Notes: generated by a model from the sequence alone, not told the origin. A stretch of DNA of 64,000 nucleotides from Sympetrum striolatum (GCA_947579665.1 OX388341.1:7492752-7556751), one strand, 5' to 3'; shown: positions 9,928-20,605, counted from the stretch's first letter. Program-made: numbers and translations.

Positions 9928-12466
9928 TATCTATTATTGCATAGATTGATATATCTTGCCAATTTCTCAATGATATAGCATTACTGTTTTCAAGATAATG
10001 TGTAACTAACTGAGTTTTTTTATTTATACTTCAGAAAAAGATTAAAAATATTCTCCATGAAGGAAGATAAGAGTACGCCGAAGAAAATACTAGAAGGGTG
10101 TAGTAAATTAGAAGACATAGGTGGTCAAAGGATGGAATACAAAACAGAATGAGTATATATTGAATATATTGCTATACCTATTTCTAATCATGCATAGACT
10201 GATATATTATATCAACTATTCAATGAAATAGTATTTCTGCTTTCAAGATGTTGTTTAACTAAATGATTTTTTTATTAATTCTACAGAAAAAGCAAAGAGA
10301 TATTCTCCAAGATGGAAGATAAGAGTAAGCTGAAGACAATAATTGGAGAGCAGAATGAACTACGATAGAAAGTGGGTCAAAGGAGGGAATGCAAAACAGA
10401 ATGAGTATATTTTGAATTTATTTCTATAACTATTTCTAATCATGCATAGACTGATATATATGGTGCCAATTATTCAATGAAATAGTATTTCTGCTTTCAA
10501 GATGATTTTTAACTAAATGATTTTTTATTAATTCTTCAGGAAAAGCAAAGAGATATTCTCCGTGATGGAAGATAAGAGTAAGCTGAAGACAATCATTGGA
10601 GTGGAGAATGAATTAGGAGAGAAAGTGGGTCTAAGGAGGGAATGCAAAGAAGAAATGAGTATATTTTGAATTTATTCCTTTAACTATTTCTAATCATGCA
10701 TAGAATGATATATTGTGCCAATTAATTATTGAAACAGTATTTCTGTTTTCAAGGTGATGTTTAACCAAATGTTGTTTTTATTAATTCTACAGAATATGTT
10801 AAGAGATATTCTCCATGATGGAAGATAAGAGTAAGCTGAAGACAATCAGTGGAGAGCAGAATGAACTAGGATGGAAAGTGGGTCAAAGGAAGGAATGCAA
10901 AAGAGAATGAGTATTAATTGAATTTATTGCTGTAACTATTTCTAAACATGCATAGGCTGATATATTGTGCCAATTTTTCAATGAAATAGTATTTCTGTTT
11001 TCAAGATGATTTTTAACTAAAAATATTTTTATTATTTCTACAGAAAAAGCAAAGAGATATTCTCCATGATGGAAGATAAGAGTAAGCTGAAGACAATCAT
11101 TGGAGAGCAGATTGAATAGGGAGACAAAGTGTGTAAAAGGACGGAATGGAAAACAGAATGAGTATAATTTGAATTTATTCCTATAACTATTTCTAATCAT
11201 GCATAGAATGATATATCATGCCAATATTCAAGGAAATAGTATATTATTTTTAAATATGATGAATCAATTAATGTCTTTTTTATTAATTGTACAGAAAAAG
11301 CAAAGAGATATTCTCCATGATGGAAGATAAGTTTAAGCTGTAGACAATCTTTGGAGTGGAGAATGAACTACGATAGAAAGTGGGTCAAAGGAGTGAATGT
11401 AAATCACAATGAGTATAATTTGAATTTATTCCTATAACTATTTCTTATCATGCGTAGAATCATATATCATACCAAATATTCAATGAAATAGTATTTCTGT
11501 TTTCAATATGATGTTTAACTAAATAATTTTATTTAATTCTACAGAAAAAGCAATGAGATATTTTACATGATGGAAGATAAGAGTATGCTGACAACAATAA
11601 TTGTAGAGCAGAATGAATTAAGAGTGAAAGTTGGACAAAGGAAGGAATGCAAACAGAATGAGTATAATTTGTATTTATTCTTATTATTCTTTCTATTCAT
11701 GCTTGGGTTGATATATCTTTCTAATTTATAAACTAAATTGTATTTCTGATTTCAAGATAATGTTGAACCACCTGAGCTTTTTTTTATCTTCAGAAACAAG
11801 CATAATCATATTATCCTAGATGGTAGATAAGTGTATACTGAAGACAATACTAGGAGAGCAGAGTAAATTAGGGGAGATAGAGGGTGAAGGGATGGAATGC
11901 AAAACAGAATTACTGTAATTTTATTTTATTCTTATTACTATTTTTATTCATGCAAGGATTGATATATCGTGCCAATTTCTCAATAAAATATTATTTCTGT
12001 TTTCAAGATAATGTTTAGCTAATAGTGTTAATCATTAATTCTTCAAAAACAAGCATAGACATATTCTCCATGATGGAAGATAAGTGTATGCTGAAGACAA
12101 TACTAGGAGAGCAGAGTAAATTAGGGGAGATAGAGGGTCAAAGGATGGAATACAAAACAGAATGAGTATAATTTGAATTTATTCTTATTACTATTTCTAT
12201 TCATGCATAGATTGATATATTGTGCCAATTTTTAAATGAGATAGTATTTCTGATTTCAAGATAACGTTTAACTAACCTTTTTTTATTTATTCTTCAGATA
12301 CAAGCATAGACAAATTCTCCATGATGGAAGATAAGTGTATTCTGATGTCATTACTAGGAGAGCAGAGTAAATTAGGAGACAAATTTTCAAAGGATGGATT
12401 ACAAAACAAAATGAGTATAATTTTAATTTATTCTGATTACTATTTCTTTTCATACATAGATTGATA
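9928..12466 (+). repeat. tandem array, ten copies of a ~251 bp exon/intron-like unit
   Basis: The anchor TATTCTCCATGATGGAAG or a variant recurs at about 10051, 10303, 10556, 10809, 11060, 11311, 11561, 11811, 12064 and 12315, so the period is 250-253 bp. Most units have a branch-like TTTAACTAA, a T-rich tract and TACAG or TTCAG (degraded in a few), then ~118 bases of purine-rich sequence ending at GTATAA/GTATAT. In one frame the 118-base part reads close to KSKEIFSMMEDKSKLKTI then GEQNELGEKVGQ. About half the copies are open; others carry TAG or TAA. The protein is unrecognised. It may be a satellite derived from a duplicated exon. Confidence 0.8.
10035..10152 (+). pseudogene. exon-like unit 1 of the 251 bp array
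   Basis: This is a representative of the exon-like part. It follows TTCAG and ends before GTATAT; its length is 118 bases. The frame opens as KRLKIFSMKEDK and continues to a TGA that overlaps the donor. The equivalent part of unit 2 is 10287-10404 (also 118 bases, with an internal TAG) and of unit 3 is 10540-10658 (119 bases, open throughout). The length is not a multiple of three, as is common for mutually exclusive exons, but the stops in several units argue against a working cassette. Confidence 0.35.
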
Positions 12467-12468
12467 TA

Positions 12469-12560
12469 CAGTAGAACCTTAATTTTAGGAAGTTGAAGGG
12501 ACCCAAAAATTGGGCTTTTTAAAATTCGGGCTTTGTAAATTTGAGGTTTTCTTTCAAGCA
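12469..12560 (+). mobile_element. Tigger-type terminal repeat (outer end at 12469)
   Basis: TA followed by CAGTAGAACCTTAATTTTAG begins at 12469, and inverted motifs (TTGGGCTTTT, AATTCGGGCTTT) follow. It resembles a pogo/Tigger end but is diverged from the one at 9925. It marks the right limit of the tandem array. The opposite end of this element was not found. Confidence 0.5.
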
Positions 12561-13100
12561 ATCAGAATCTCTACAATACCAATCCAGTTTCAGTAGTAGA
12601 GTGCAGAAAGTTAAATGTGATTGAGAAGAAGGTAATCTATAATTTACTATAGAGTGTGTGTGTCTGTGTGTGTGTGTGTATGTTCGCTTAAAACTTAAGA
12701 ACCGAGAGTTGAAAAACGTTGAAATTTTCTGCATTTTTAAAAGTCAAACCCTCGCAGAGTATAGGCTACTTTTTATTTCCCTAAAGTCCATGGTTCAAAC
12801 CCAGATTGGTCAAAACGTTTCCATAAGAGATACACATAGAGGTAATTTTTTTTATTGCAGGGTTAATTTCTTATGCAAAATTAAATTAGAAATAATGGTC
12901 CTAGGAAGTTGAATCAAACCCCAGAATAAGGAAAATAGAATAAAAATTCTTAATTTGGTCGTGAAATATTGTTTCTGCGATGAAAAACTTCCACAGGAAT
13001 GCTACTTTCAAGTAAAAGGCTTACCAAAGTTCTGCGATGGAGTTGCGGCGGCTATCGTATTGCTAATATTAATTGATTCCAGAGAAAATATGGTGGTCGT
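12561..13100. other. no gene; TG microsatellite
   Basis: A TG-rich simple repeat lies at 12654-12680. Short open frames flank it on both strands and have no known motif. The left part may be the interior of the Tigger-type element starting at 12469. Confidence 0.4.
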
Positions 13101-13110
13101 AAAGGATATA

Positions 13111-14270
13111 TATCTATTATATATAGATGCTTCTCCGGATTCATTCATATATATAGATAGGTATATAGATAGGTATATAGATAGATAGGATACAAATTCA
13201 CAGCCTAAACCACAAGCGTGATTGATTTCAAATTTTTACTGCGTATTGGCCATAACAATTAACCGCCAGAAAAATTGTGATTTTGATCCTCAGTGTCATG
13301 AGTTTGATTCCAGAGGGACCCAAAGTCCCGATTTTTCCCGTTCAAATGCATTGCTTAGATTTTTGGGAATTTTTAAAAAATACTTCCCAAATAGGTAGAG
13401 AATCGAAACTCTAGGAGCCTTTATATATGGTCATGATCTATCGAAAACATAAATGAGTTTTATGGAAAATAACATGGGTTCGATGCTAGATCAAGGCAAA
13501 AAATCTGCCGTTTAAAATGCATTGTGGCGATTTTTAAGATTTTTTTTCGACCCTTTCCCGATGGCATGGAAACTTGAAATTCGGCATGGAGTTGTAGATC
13601 ATAAATATATTTCCTAATCAAATTTTACGTATTCACTGATGGTCCTTGGTTCGATCCCAGAGAGCCATTTACATTCCTCAATGCATTTCTTATGGAGATA
13701 ACAGAATTAGGTTTTAGGTACTTACCAGCATGATATCGACTTCAAACTTTGTATGAAATAAGACTAAGTCCTAAAAAATCATACTGAGCATTCACAATTA
13801 CCAATATTTCCTGGGTTCGACACCAGGCGTCTCTACAATCAGTAAATTATCCGATTTTTAAGAAGTAATTTGAACCCCTTCCCAATAATATTAAATCATG
13901 AAATTAGTTATATAGATAGAGAACATAGATAAATTTCAAAATCATGTTTTAGATTTCCTAAATTGTCCTTGGTTCGAATCCAGAGAGCCATCTACATTCG
14001 TGAAAAGTAGGACGTCGTTTCATGCAGTTGCAATCAATAATTCTGCTTGAATTTTCACACATATTTAGAGATGGTGATCTTCTGTTGTGCTGCATAGTAG
14101 GTTCACCACTAAGACCCGGGATCGATGCCAGACGATGAAATTTCAGCGAATTTTAAGAAAAATTTCAATCCTTTTTTTTTTTTAGGACAGTCCCGATATG
14201 ATGCCGATATGAAATAAGTATTGCCGATTTGCTTGCAGTATGCAAGCTACATTTTACTCGTATATATATA
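13111..14270 (+). repeat. composite repeat, full copy: B-box-bearing monomers
   Basis: The unit starts with TATCTATTATATATAGATGC and TTCTCCGGATTCATTCAT and ends with GCTTGCAGTATGCAAGC, ACATTTTACTCG and a TA run. In between, six diverged monomers each carry a tRNA B-box-like motif at about 13301, 13477, 13648, 13814, 13971 and 14119 (GGTTCGATNCC-type). Spacing falls from ~176 to ~148 bp. Related full or partial copies lie at 18.7, 32.3, 47.1, 51.5-54.7 and 55.1 kb. No protein is encoded. It may be a SINE-like multimer or a satellite-derived transposon. Confidence 0.8.
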
Positions 14271-14284
14271 TATCCATTGCAACG

Positions 14285-14690
14285 ACGGGTAGGTATTTTT
14301 TAAACACAAAATGATAGAAAAGAAATAGAACTTACCAAGCGTCTGGAGATAGTGCTGGCCGAGATATTTTCAGTAGTGGACTTTAAAGCTGTTAATTATT
14401 CCCATGCCCAGTGGTTGCATCTTACTGGTGTTATTTGGACTCAGAAAAAGTACTTTGACGTTTGGTAGCACTAGTCCACTTAGTCTTAATAACCTAATTA
14501 CTAAGGCATTGTCTCAAAGTTTATTACGTTCCTTTCAATGTTTATCATTGTTTATTGTTTCATTTATTTTACTGAAGAGAAATTACTTATATCACTCATA
14601 GCATTGCTAATTTGTGTAACACAGACTACTTCACAGACAAAAGGAAACCTGGCTCCTCAACTTTGTTTTTTCATAGTATTAGAAAACTAA
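14285..14690. other. no gene seen
   Basis: A 65-codon plus-strand open frame (14404-14601) has no known motif. Nothing else is recognisable. Confidence 0.35.
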
Positions 14691-14697
14691 TTAAATA

Positions 14698-15785
14698 CAG
14701 TGGAATCTCCCTTTAACGTCCACCTACGGGGAATAAAGAAATGACCGCTATAGGGAGGTGTCCGCTAGTGGGAGGAGCGGTAGTTTTGTCAAAGATATGA
14801 GGGAATGTACATAATAGAAACATTGAACAGTACGTTGGTACGTATTTATTTCAAAACAAATTTTACTTTAAAAAAATCATTAATGGTTTTCTGTACAAAT
14901 TTATACATTCTATTAGCATTGCGTTTTTCAAAGTTCATCTTCACTTCCTTTAATAGCTTCAGGCTTTCTGTGTCCTCATCATTTTGTACAAACACCTCTA
15001 ATTTACTTATGAGTTTGAGGGCATCTACGTATGACTTAGGGATACTATCACTTTCATTCCTTTCTCTGGCTCAACTTCTTCTTCATCGCTCATGTTTTCA
15101 TTCAATGCTAAGAGTCCTTTTACATCAGTTTCATGAAAATAAGTAACTGTGTCTCTGTCACAATTTACGAACTCATCCGCACTCATCCCGTCTTCAGGCA
15201 TGGTATGTAGAATCAGCTGTTCCAGTTCACCAATGTCTGTTTCACCATCCTCGATCTGGTCGTCAATACTACCGAAACCTGACTTCAAAAAACTCTTACG
15301 AATAGTGTCGGGTGAAAATTCCCTCAGCGAGTGTACTACCCACATTATGGCTTCTAGCACAGTAATGGATTTTGTAAGCTCTTTAACAGCAACAGCTGAG
15401 TCAATTTTGGATAAAAGGTGTCGTAAAACTTTCTTCTTAGACCTGTTTCATCGCAACTAAAATATCCTTCTCTTCATATACATAGCAAAATTTCTTCAAT
15501 TTGTATTGCCATTCTGACATTATTGCTTCAGAAACATCCCCTATAGCCACCTAGTTCCAATGTCTTATCATTTCCACATCATACCTACCCCCGACTGACC
15601 GCTAATGAGAGGTACGGGGGGTTAGAAATAAGGAAGCCCACTGTCCGCGACCGCTATACAGAGTGACCGTTAATGAGAGGTGTACATACTAATGTTTCTT
15701 ATGAGCTCAGTTTGGGGAAAGTGTTTCATGCCCTTTATGTGGAGGTGCCCGCTAGTGAGAGTGTCCGTTATTCGAGGTTCCACTG
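14698..15785 (-). mobile_element. internally deleted Tigger/pogo element
   Basis: The left end CAGTGGAATCTCCCTTTAAC and the right end (complement CAGTGGAACCTCGAATAACG) form terminal inverted repeats, flanked by TA on both sides (14696-14697, 15786-15787). Subterminal repeats such as GACCGCTAATGAGAGGT and GTCCGCTAGTGGGAGG recur near both ends. The 1,088 bp element retains only a transposase C-terminus on the minus strand. Confidence 0.8.
15025..15360 (-). pseudogene. Tigger transposase C-terminal remnant
   Basis: The 111-codon frame contains IMWVVHSLREFSPDTIRKSF followed by LKSGF. This matches the C-terminal pattern of Tigger transposases, in which a helix ending in a TIxxxFxKaGF motif is followed by an acidic tail. 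The tail here is acidic (IEDGETDIGELEQ; NENMSDEEEVEPEKG). The DNA-binding and DDE catalytic domains are absent, so it cannot act as a transposase. A plus-strand frame across the same bases (15149-15460) is a shadow. Confidence 0.7.
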
Positions 15786-15789
15786 TATA

Positions 15790-16865
15790 TGGTGCAATAT
15801 GAAAATAGAGGTTAGTTATATATTCATTTTGTTTTGCTATAACACGCATATTATTTATTTATTTATATTTTATATAATGATCTTCCTAAATTTTGTCCTA
15901 TATATGCAGTAACATTATTGAGAGTGTCAGTAAAGATTCTTATTTATTTACATTCAAACATAGTAGTAGAAATATGTTAGTGAAACATGAGGATTCTTTA
16001 ATTTAAGGCACAGCCAGATTTTACTTTTTGAGTATATTAATAATATTTCCTAATAACATGCTAAATTGTGCTTTGCCATGTCACCGCTTATGAGATTCAG
16101 GTTTTAAATACTTGAATTAAGGCAATTTTGAATCATTTAATTTTTTTGATGAATAATAGACATTTTTTATTCTCAAAGGATGACGTGGTGGGACTGTGTC
16201 GTGGCATTGTCTGGCTACATTGAAGGATGAAACCTAGAACCGAGTCGGACGCTCTCTCTTACCTAGTGATCTTCAATAATAAACTGAACCATATATTGCA
16301 CAATTATGTGAGCTTTATCAAATTGTGTTATTTGCACATTTTAAACTTTTAACCTTCCATGTGACTCATGTACATGTATTTTTTTCTAAACTATTTTGTG
16401 AACCATATTTTGAACAATTCAGTGAACAATTATCTATTTATAATTTTCGGACCTTTTCAACATTTAATATTCAATGTGACATCTGGTGATGCACGGCTTA
16501 CAAATATTTTTTTAATATCTATGTTTTTATCTAACTAATCAGTCATTTATTCAATCTTTAAGGATATATTTTATTAATCTATGCATATATTATATAAAGT
16601 ATATAATTCTCCTATCACTCCTATTCATCTGGTTTTTTAAACTCTAAAATGTGTAGTTATGTTTAAAAATTACTGATATGTTGTAATTATTATGGCATGT
16701 ATTTTGTATTTCTTCATGTAAAATATCTGTAAAAAAAAGAGGCATCTCTGGGGAAGGAAAGGGGGACCAGTAGGCCACTTCTACCTCAGGCATTAATAAA
16801 TAAAAGGCAAGTTGTGGGGATATAACTGGCCTCCAGAAAGTGGAAGCCGGGGAAAGGGGCATTAG
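15790..16865. other. no gene seen
   Basis: AT-rich up to about 16,730, then a gradual rise in G content leading into the G-rich array. No open frame with known motifs. Confidence 0.4.
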
Positions 16866-16869
16866 GGAG

Positions 16870-17610
16870 AGGCAAAAAGAATGGGAAGGAGGGGGCATCG
16901 GGGTAGATGGTGTTTAGGGAGAGGGAGACTTGCCATCTGGGTAGTGGTCGACACCGGAGTGTGTGTCTGGAAAAGATATCTGGGGTGGAGTCAGGAGCTT
17001 CCAGGTAGTGGGAGAGGGGAACTTGTCGTTTGGAAGGGTGGGATATGGGGAGAGGGGGGAATGGGATTTCCGGGTAGGGGGCATTGGGGAGAGTGAGACA
17101 GAGTTTTGGGGTAGAGGGCCTTGGAGGATAGGGGGAATTGCTTCCGGGTAGGGGGTGTTGGGGGAGAGTGGGACGGAGTTTCGGGCAAGGAGGTCTTGGG
17201 GGATGGGGGAAATGGGGTTTCGGGGTAGGGGATGTTCAGGGAGAGGGGATGGGGGTTTCGGGATAGGGGGTGTTGGGGGAGAGCGGGACGGGATTTTGGG
17301 GAAGGGGATCCTGGGGGATAGGGGAGAATAGGGTTTTGGGTAGGGGACGTTTGTGGAGAGGGAATGTGGGTTTGGGGAGTAGGGGGACGGGATTTCGGGG
17401 TAGGTTTTTGGGTAGGTGGCGTTGGGGGAGAGGGGTTGAGGGTTTTGGTAGGGGGCGTTGTGATAAAATTGGATGGGATATCGGGTTGGAGTAGGCCGGG
17501 ACGGGATTGGGTAAAAGGGTAACTCGTCGTCGGGGAAGGGCGCGTCTCGGGTTTGATCTTTTAAGCAGGGGGCTTTGGATGAGAGGGCGATGGGGGAGGT
17601 GGGGTGAACC
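16870..17610 (+). repeat. G-rich minisatellite
   Basis: Imperfect units of roughly 60-75 bp share GGGTAGGGGGNGTTGGGG followed by GAGAGNGGGACGG and TTTCGGG. The plus strand is dominated by runs of three or more G. Open frames on both strands (Gly/Arg-rich on plus, Pro/Ser-rich on minus) follow from base composition and are not genes. Runs of G at this density could form G-quadruplexes. Confidence 0.8.
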
Positions 17611-17721
17611 TTTTATACATTAAAAGTCAAGAATTGTTATTTCCGTAGGTATCTTCATAGAACTCATTCTAATAATAATATATACTAAACACAAAACATT
17701 TAGACAACAATAGACGATAGA

Positions 17722-17768
17722 AAACCTCAACCCCAACGCCCCTCTCCCCAAATGTCCCCTACCCTGGA
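17722..17768 (-). repeat. inverted monomer of the G-rich minisatellite
   Basis: AACCCCAACGCCCCTCTCCC and the following bases are the reverse complement of the minisatellite unit ~110-850 bases to the left. It sits directly against the 5' truncation point of the CR1 fragment. Confidence 0.7.
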
Positions 17769-17786
17769 ACCTTTACCGAGAGTAAA

Positions 17787-18213
17787 AGAAATAGCGTACT
17801 TTTCCCTAATTCGACCTCTACTTGAGTATTGCTGTGCTGTTTGGGATCCTCACGAAGTAGGATTAATTTCCGATCTCGAGATGGTTCAACGTAGAGCAGC
17901 CAGGTTCGTCAAGGGAGATTTCAGATTCGACAGCAGTGTTTCGGCTATGATAGAATCCCTCGGATGGAACTCTCTTAGTGATAGAAGACGTGAATATCGA
18001 CGGAAGCTTTTAGATAAATTTATCTCTACCGATCTCGGGAAGGAGATAACAGATATTGTCATCCCAGTTATATTTCTACGCGACCTTCGAGAGAAAACAA
18101 AAAAGCGATACAGGGAAGTAGTTGCCATGACAGATAGCTACTTTTGGTCATTTTTTCCGCGAAGTATTACAGAAGCAAATAGCTCTCCAGATTAAATAGG
18201 TATTTTGGTGTCT
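17787..18213 (+). pseudogene. CR1-like LINE, reverse transcriptase C-terminal fragment
   Basis: The frame RVKEIAYFSLIRPLLEYCCA continues VWDPHEVGLISDLEMVQRRA and ends FWSFFPRSITEANSSPD before a TAA at 18193-18195. The LEYxxxVWDPh...VQRRAARF signature is the conserved C-terminal region of CR1/L2-type LINE proteins, downstream of the polymerase palm. This copy is 5'-truncated; its preserved part is uninterrupted. Its 3' UTR is split by the Harbinger-like insertion and resumes at 18654. Confidence 0.85.
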
Positions 18214-18216
18214 AAA

Positions 18217-18650
18217 GGTGCGTTCACATGTAAGCGCAGGGACACGTCAAGCGTCGCGCAGCAATGCGCAGCGGCGCTTTGGGAATACAACTTGTTCAGA
18301 TAGCCTCGTACACGTTATCGTTTGGCGTTCACTAGATTTTCGGCTTCTGACGATTCCGGTGTTAGTAGCGTTTTCCTAATGGATAGTAGAGTGTTACGGG
18401 GGCGTAATAACGTCATATTAGCATTATCATCCCTAATTATCTCGACGAGGAGTTCGTCATTGACAGTCGACATGATTTCTTCACTGCGCACTACTGCCAT
18501 GTTCACGTGTTACGCGCGAAAAAGTTGGGCTCTCGCCAACTTCGGCTCGCGCAACGACTCGTGGCGAAGCGTACCGGTGGCCTTGGCTTCCTGGCTCCTG
18601 ATTGGCTGTCGCAACTCTGCGCCCGAGAAACGTCTGCATGTGAACGCACC
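18217..18650. mobile_element. PIF/Harbinger-like non-autonomous element
   Basis: The ends GGTGCGTTCACATG and CATGTGAACGCACC are perfect 14 bp terminal inverted repeats, extended by AAA and TTT to 17 bp. GGTGCGTTCACA-type ends are typical of PIF/Harbinger elements; a three-base target duplication is not clear-cut. The 434 bp body carries a 63-codon minus-strand frame (18315-18506) containing EEIMSTVNDELLVEIIRDD, of unknown origin. The element sits inside the CR1 3' UTR, so it is younger than that LINE. Confidence 0.7.
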
Positions 18651-18653
18651 TTT

Positions 18654-18712
18654 ACACCCCCTGCCACGCGCCACTGGCGGATTGCAGGGTTTAAATGTAA
18701 ATGTAAACCCCA
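18654..18712 (+). mobile_element. CR1-like LINE 3' end, distal part
   Basis: ACACCCCCTGCCACGCGCCA is followed by CTGGCGG and a short TAAATGTAAATG tandem tail. The same terminus occurs at 46,910-46,960, uninterrupted. A short tandem tail in place of poly(A) is typical of CR1-like LINEs. Confidence 0.8.
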
Positions 18713-18740
18713 TTCTCCCTAGGCTATAACCTGAAACCCC

Positions 18741-19250
18741 AAGGAAAAATGCGATATGAACCTCAGTGTCAGGTGTTTGATGCCAGCAGGCCCCAAAATA
18801 GCGATTCTTCCCATTTCAATGTATTGCTTTGTTTTTCGGGAATTAAAAAAAACAATACTTCCCGGATAGGTAGAGAATCAAAACTCAAGGAGCCTACAGA
18901 TATCGTCATGATCTATCAATAACATAAATGAATTTTACAGAAAATATCCTGGGTTCGATGCTAGGACGATGCCAAAATCTCCCATTTGAAATACATTGGG
19001 GTAGTTTTTCATTACTTTTTTGATACATTTATTGAAATGATAGGAAGTTCTTGCTTTGCAAGAAGATGCGTATTAAGACTCTGCCTAAGAAAAATTTGAT
19101 AAGACCATACTGTTCCTGGGTTCAATGCCGGAGCGGATAAAAATTTCTCACATAAGGAATATATGTGAAAAGTAGGACGTTGTTTGAGGCAGTTTCAGCC
19201 GATATTTTTGCTTGTATTTTCACACATATTTAGAGAAGGTGATCTTTAGA
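18741..19250 (+). repeat. composite repeat, partial copy
   Basis: B-box-like motifs occur in GTGTTTGATGCCAG, GGGTTCGATGCTAG and GGGTTCAATGCCGG, at the spacing of the full copy. The middle monomers are absent: the second motif is followed by the AAGTAGGACGTTGTTTGAGG segment typical of the distal part. The right end is cut by the hAT element at 19267. Confidence 0.7.
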
Positions 19251-19266
19251 AGTACCAGCATCAAAC

Positions 19267-20024
19267 CAGAGAATCGAACTGGAGCGGAGCGAATGATTCG
19301 AACTACGCTCCGATTCGGGGCGGAACACTTGTACCGAACATTCAGGTTCGGAGCGTAGTGCTTGAAGATACTCTCCAGTTTGACGGGGATGAAAAATATT
19401 TAAGAGATTTTAACTAACTTCATCTGGTGAGCAGACTTTTCTAATTCGGGGAATACCCAAACACTAAACTTAATTCATAAAATACTACTGTTCCAAAGTC
19501 TTAAATGGTGTACAAAAATACCAAATTCTTGTATTTCAGGCATTATGATAGGATTTGGTAGCCTTGGCTTTCGCTATGCATGAATTCCATGAGAGTCTTC
19601 GAGTATCTCGGGCACGATATTTTTGCTAAATCATTTACTACTAGTTCACTTACTACTAGATAGGAAATTTAGGTTTATGAGGAACATTTTCTGTAGGCAA
19701 AAATATCGTTAAAATGTATATTTACAAGGTAATGAACTAATTATATTGAAATTTGTGGGGTATCAGTACGGTTGTACCCAAGATTCATAATTAAAACCCC
19801 AAATACGTCTATAAATACTCCAAAGTGGTAGTTGCAATCATTTTGGTTCGGAGACCCGAGCCTCCGCTGCGACCATCGCTCCACTCAGACCTTCGCACCG
19901 AACCGGAGCTCTTCACAACCTTTTCCGCTCCGAACCGCAGTGGAGGTTCGCCATTCGAACCGCTTCAGAAAATACTTCTGGAGCAGTTCATTTTCCACCG
20001 GTTCAGCTCCGGTTCAATTCCCTG
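19267..20024. mobile_element. non-autonomous hAT element (MITE)
   Basis: Left end CAGAGAATCGAACTGGAGC and right end (complement CAGGGAATTGAACCGGAGC) form hAT-style terminal repeats. The flanks CATCAAAC (19259-19266) and CTTCAAAC (20025-20032) match at 7 of 8 bases, as expected for an 8 bp target duplication. Multiple subterminal GGTTCGGAGCG / CGCTCCGAACC motifs cluster near both ends, as in hAT transposase-binding regions. No transposase is encoded. Confidence 0.8.
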
Positions 20025-20059
20025 CTTCAAACCTGACCTCTAGTGAATACTTCTAGAAA

Positions 20060-20600
20060 CTTATTCCATTTTCGCTTGAGTGGTCGAAGTGAGTGAGTGC
20101 CGACCTTGACTCGGACAATATTGATCGTATTATAGTGAAATATTTAATCAGATTTGGAAAATATAAGTGATTGTATTTCATCGCTGAGGAATACTGTGCC
20201 CCGGAGGAAAGCGATACTCATCTTCATCCCATCAAACTACACGTTTTCTGCTTCAATCACAGAAGAGAATAATGCAGCTCTTCTACGGTTACCTAAGCTC
20301 TGTCTATTATACTGGAAGTTTGTAATTATATAATGAAATTGTTCGTTAATTATTTGTATTTTCGTATCTTGAACTACACCAATAGCTCCATTAAAGTTGA
20401 TATTCATAACAGCATCATTTCTAAACGCTTTCAATCCGTGTACTTTTGCAGGAGCTTATTCCGCTTGTATTCTCTCGTTCTCCAATTTCTAATCAGCCGT
20501 TCACCGCAATTGCCGAACTAATATGCATTTATTAAACGCCTATTTTTTCACAGGGAAGACTTATTCTAAGGATTTTATTAAACTTCTTATATGGCAACTG
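20060..20600. other. no gene seen
   Basis: Only short open frames without motifs are present. Confidence 0.4.
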
Positions 20601-20605
20601 CCTTT

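Noticed and set aside
9928..12466. Calling the array a functional mutually exclusive exon cluster
   Set aside because: At least four of ten units contain stops in the conserved frame, some splice-like signals are degraded, and no flanking constitutive exons were recognised.
13111..14270. CRISPR-like spaced repeats
   Set aside because: The repeated motif is short and B-box-like, spacing is ~150-176 bp with homologous filler, and the DNA is eukaryotic.
16881..17494. Gly/Arg-rich open frames on plus and Pro-rich frame on minus
   Set aside because: All come from a G-rich minisatellite; frames are open on both strands because of composition.
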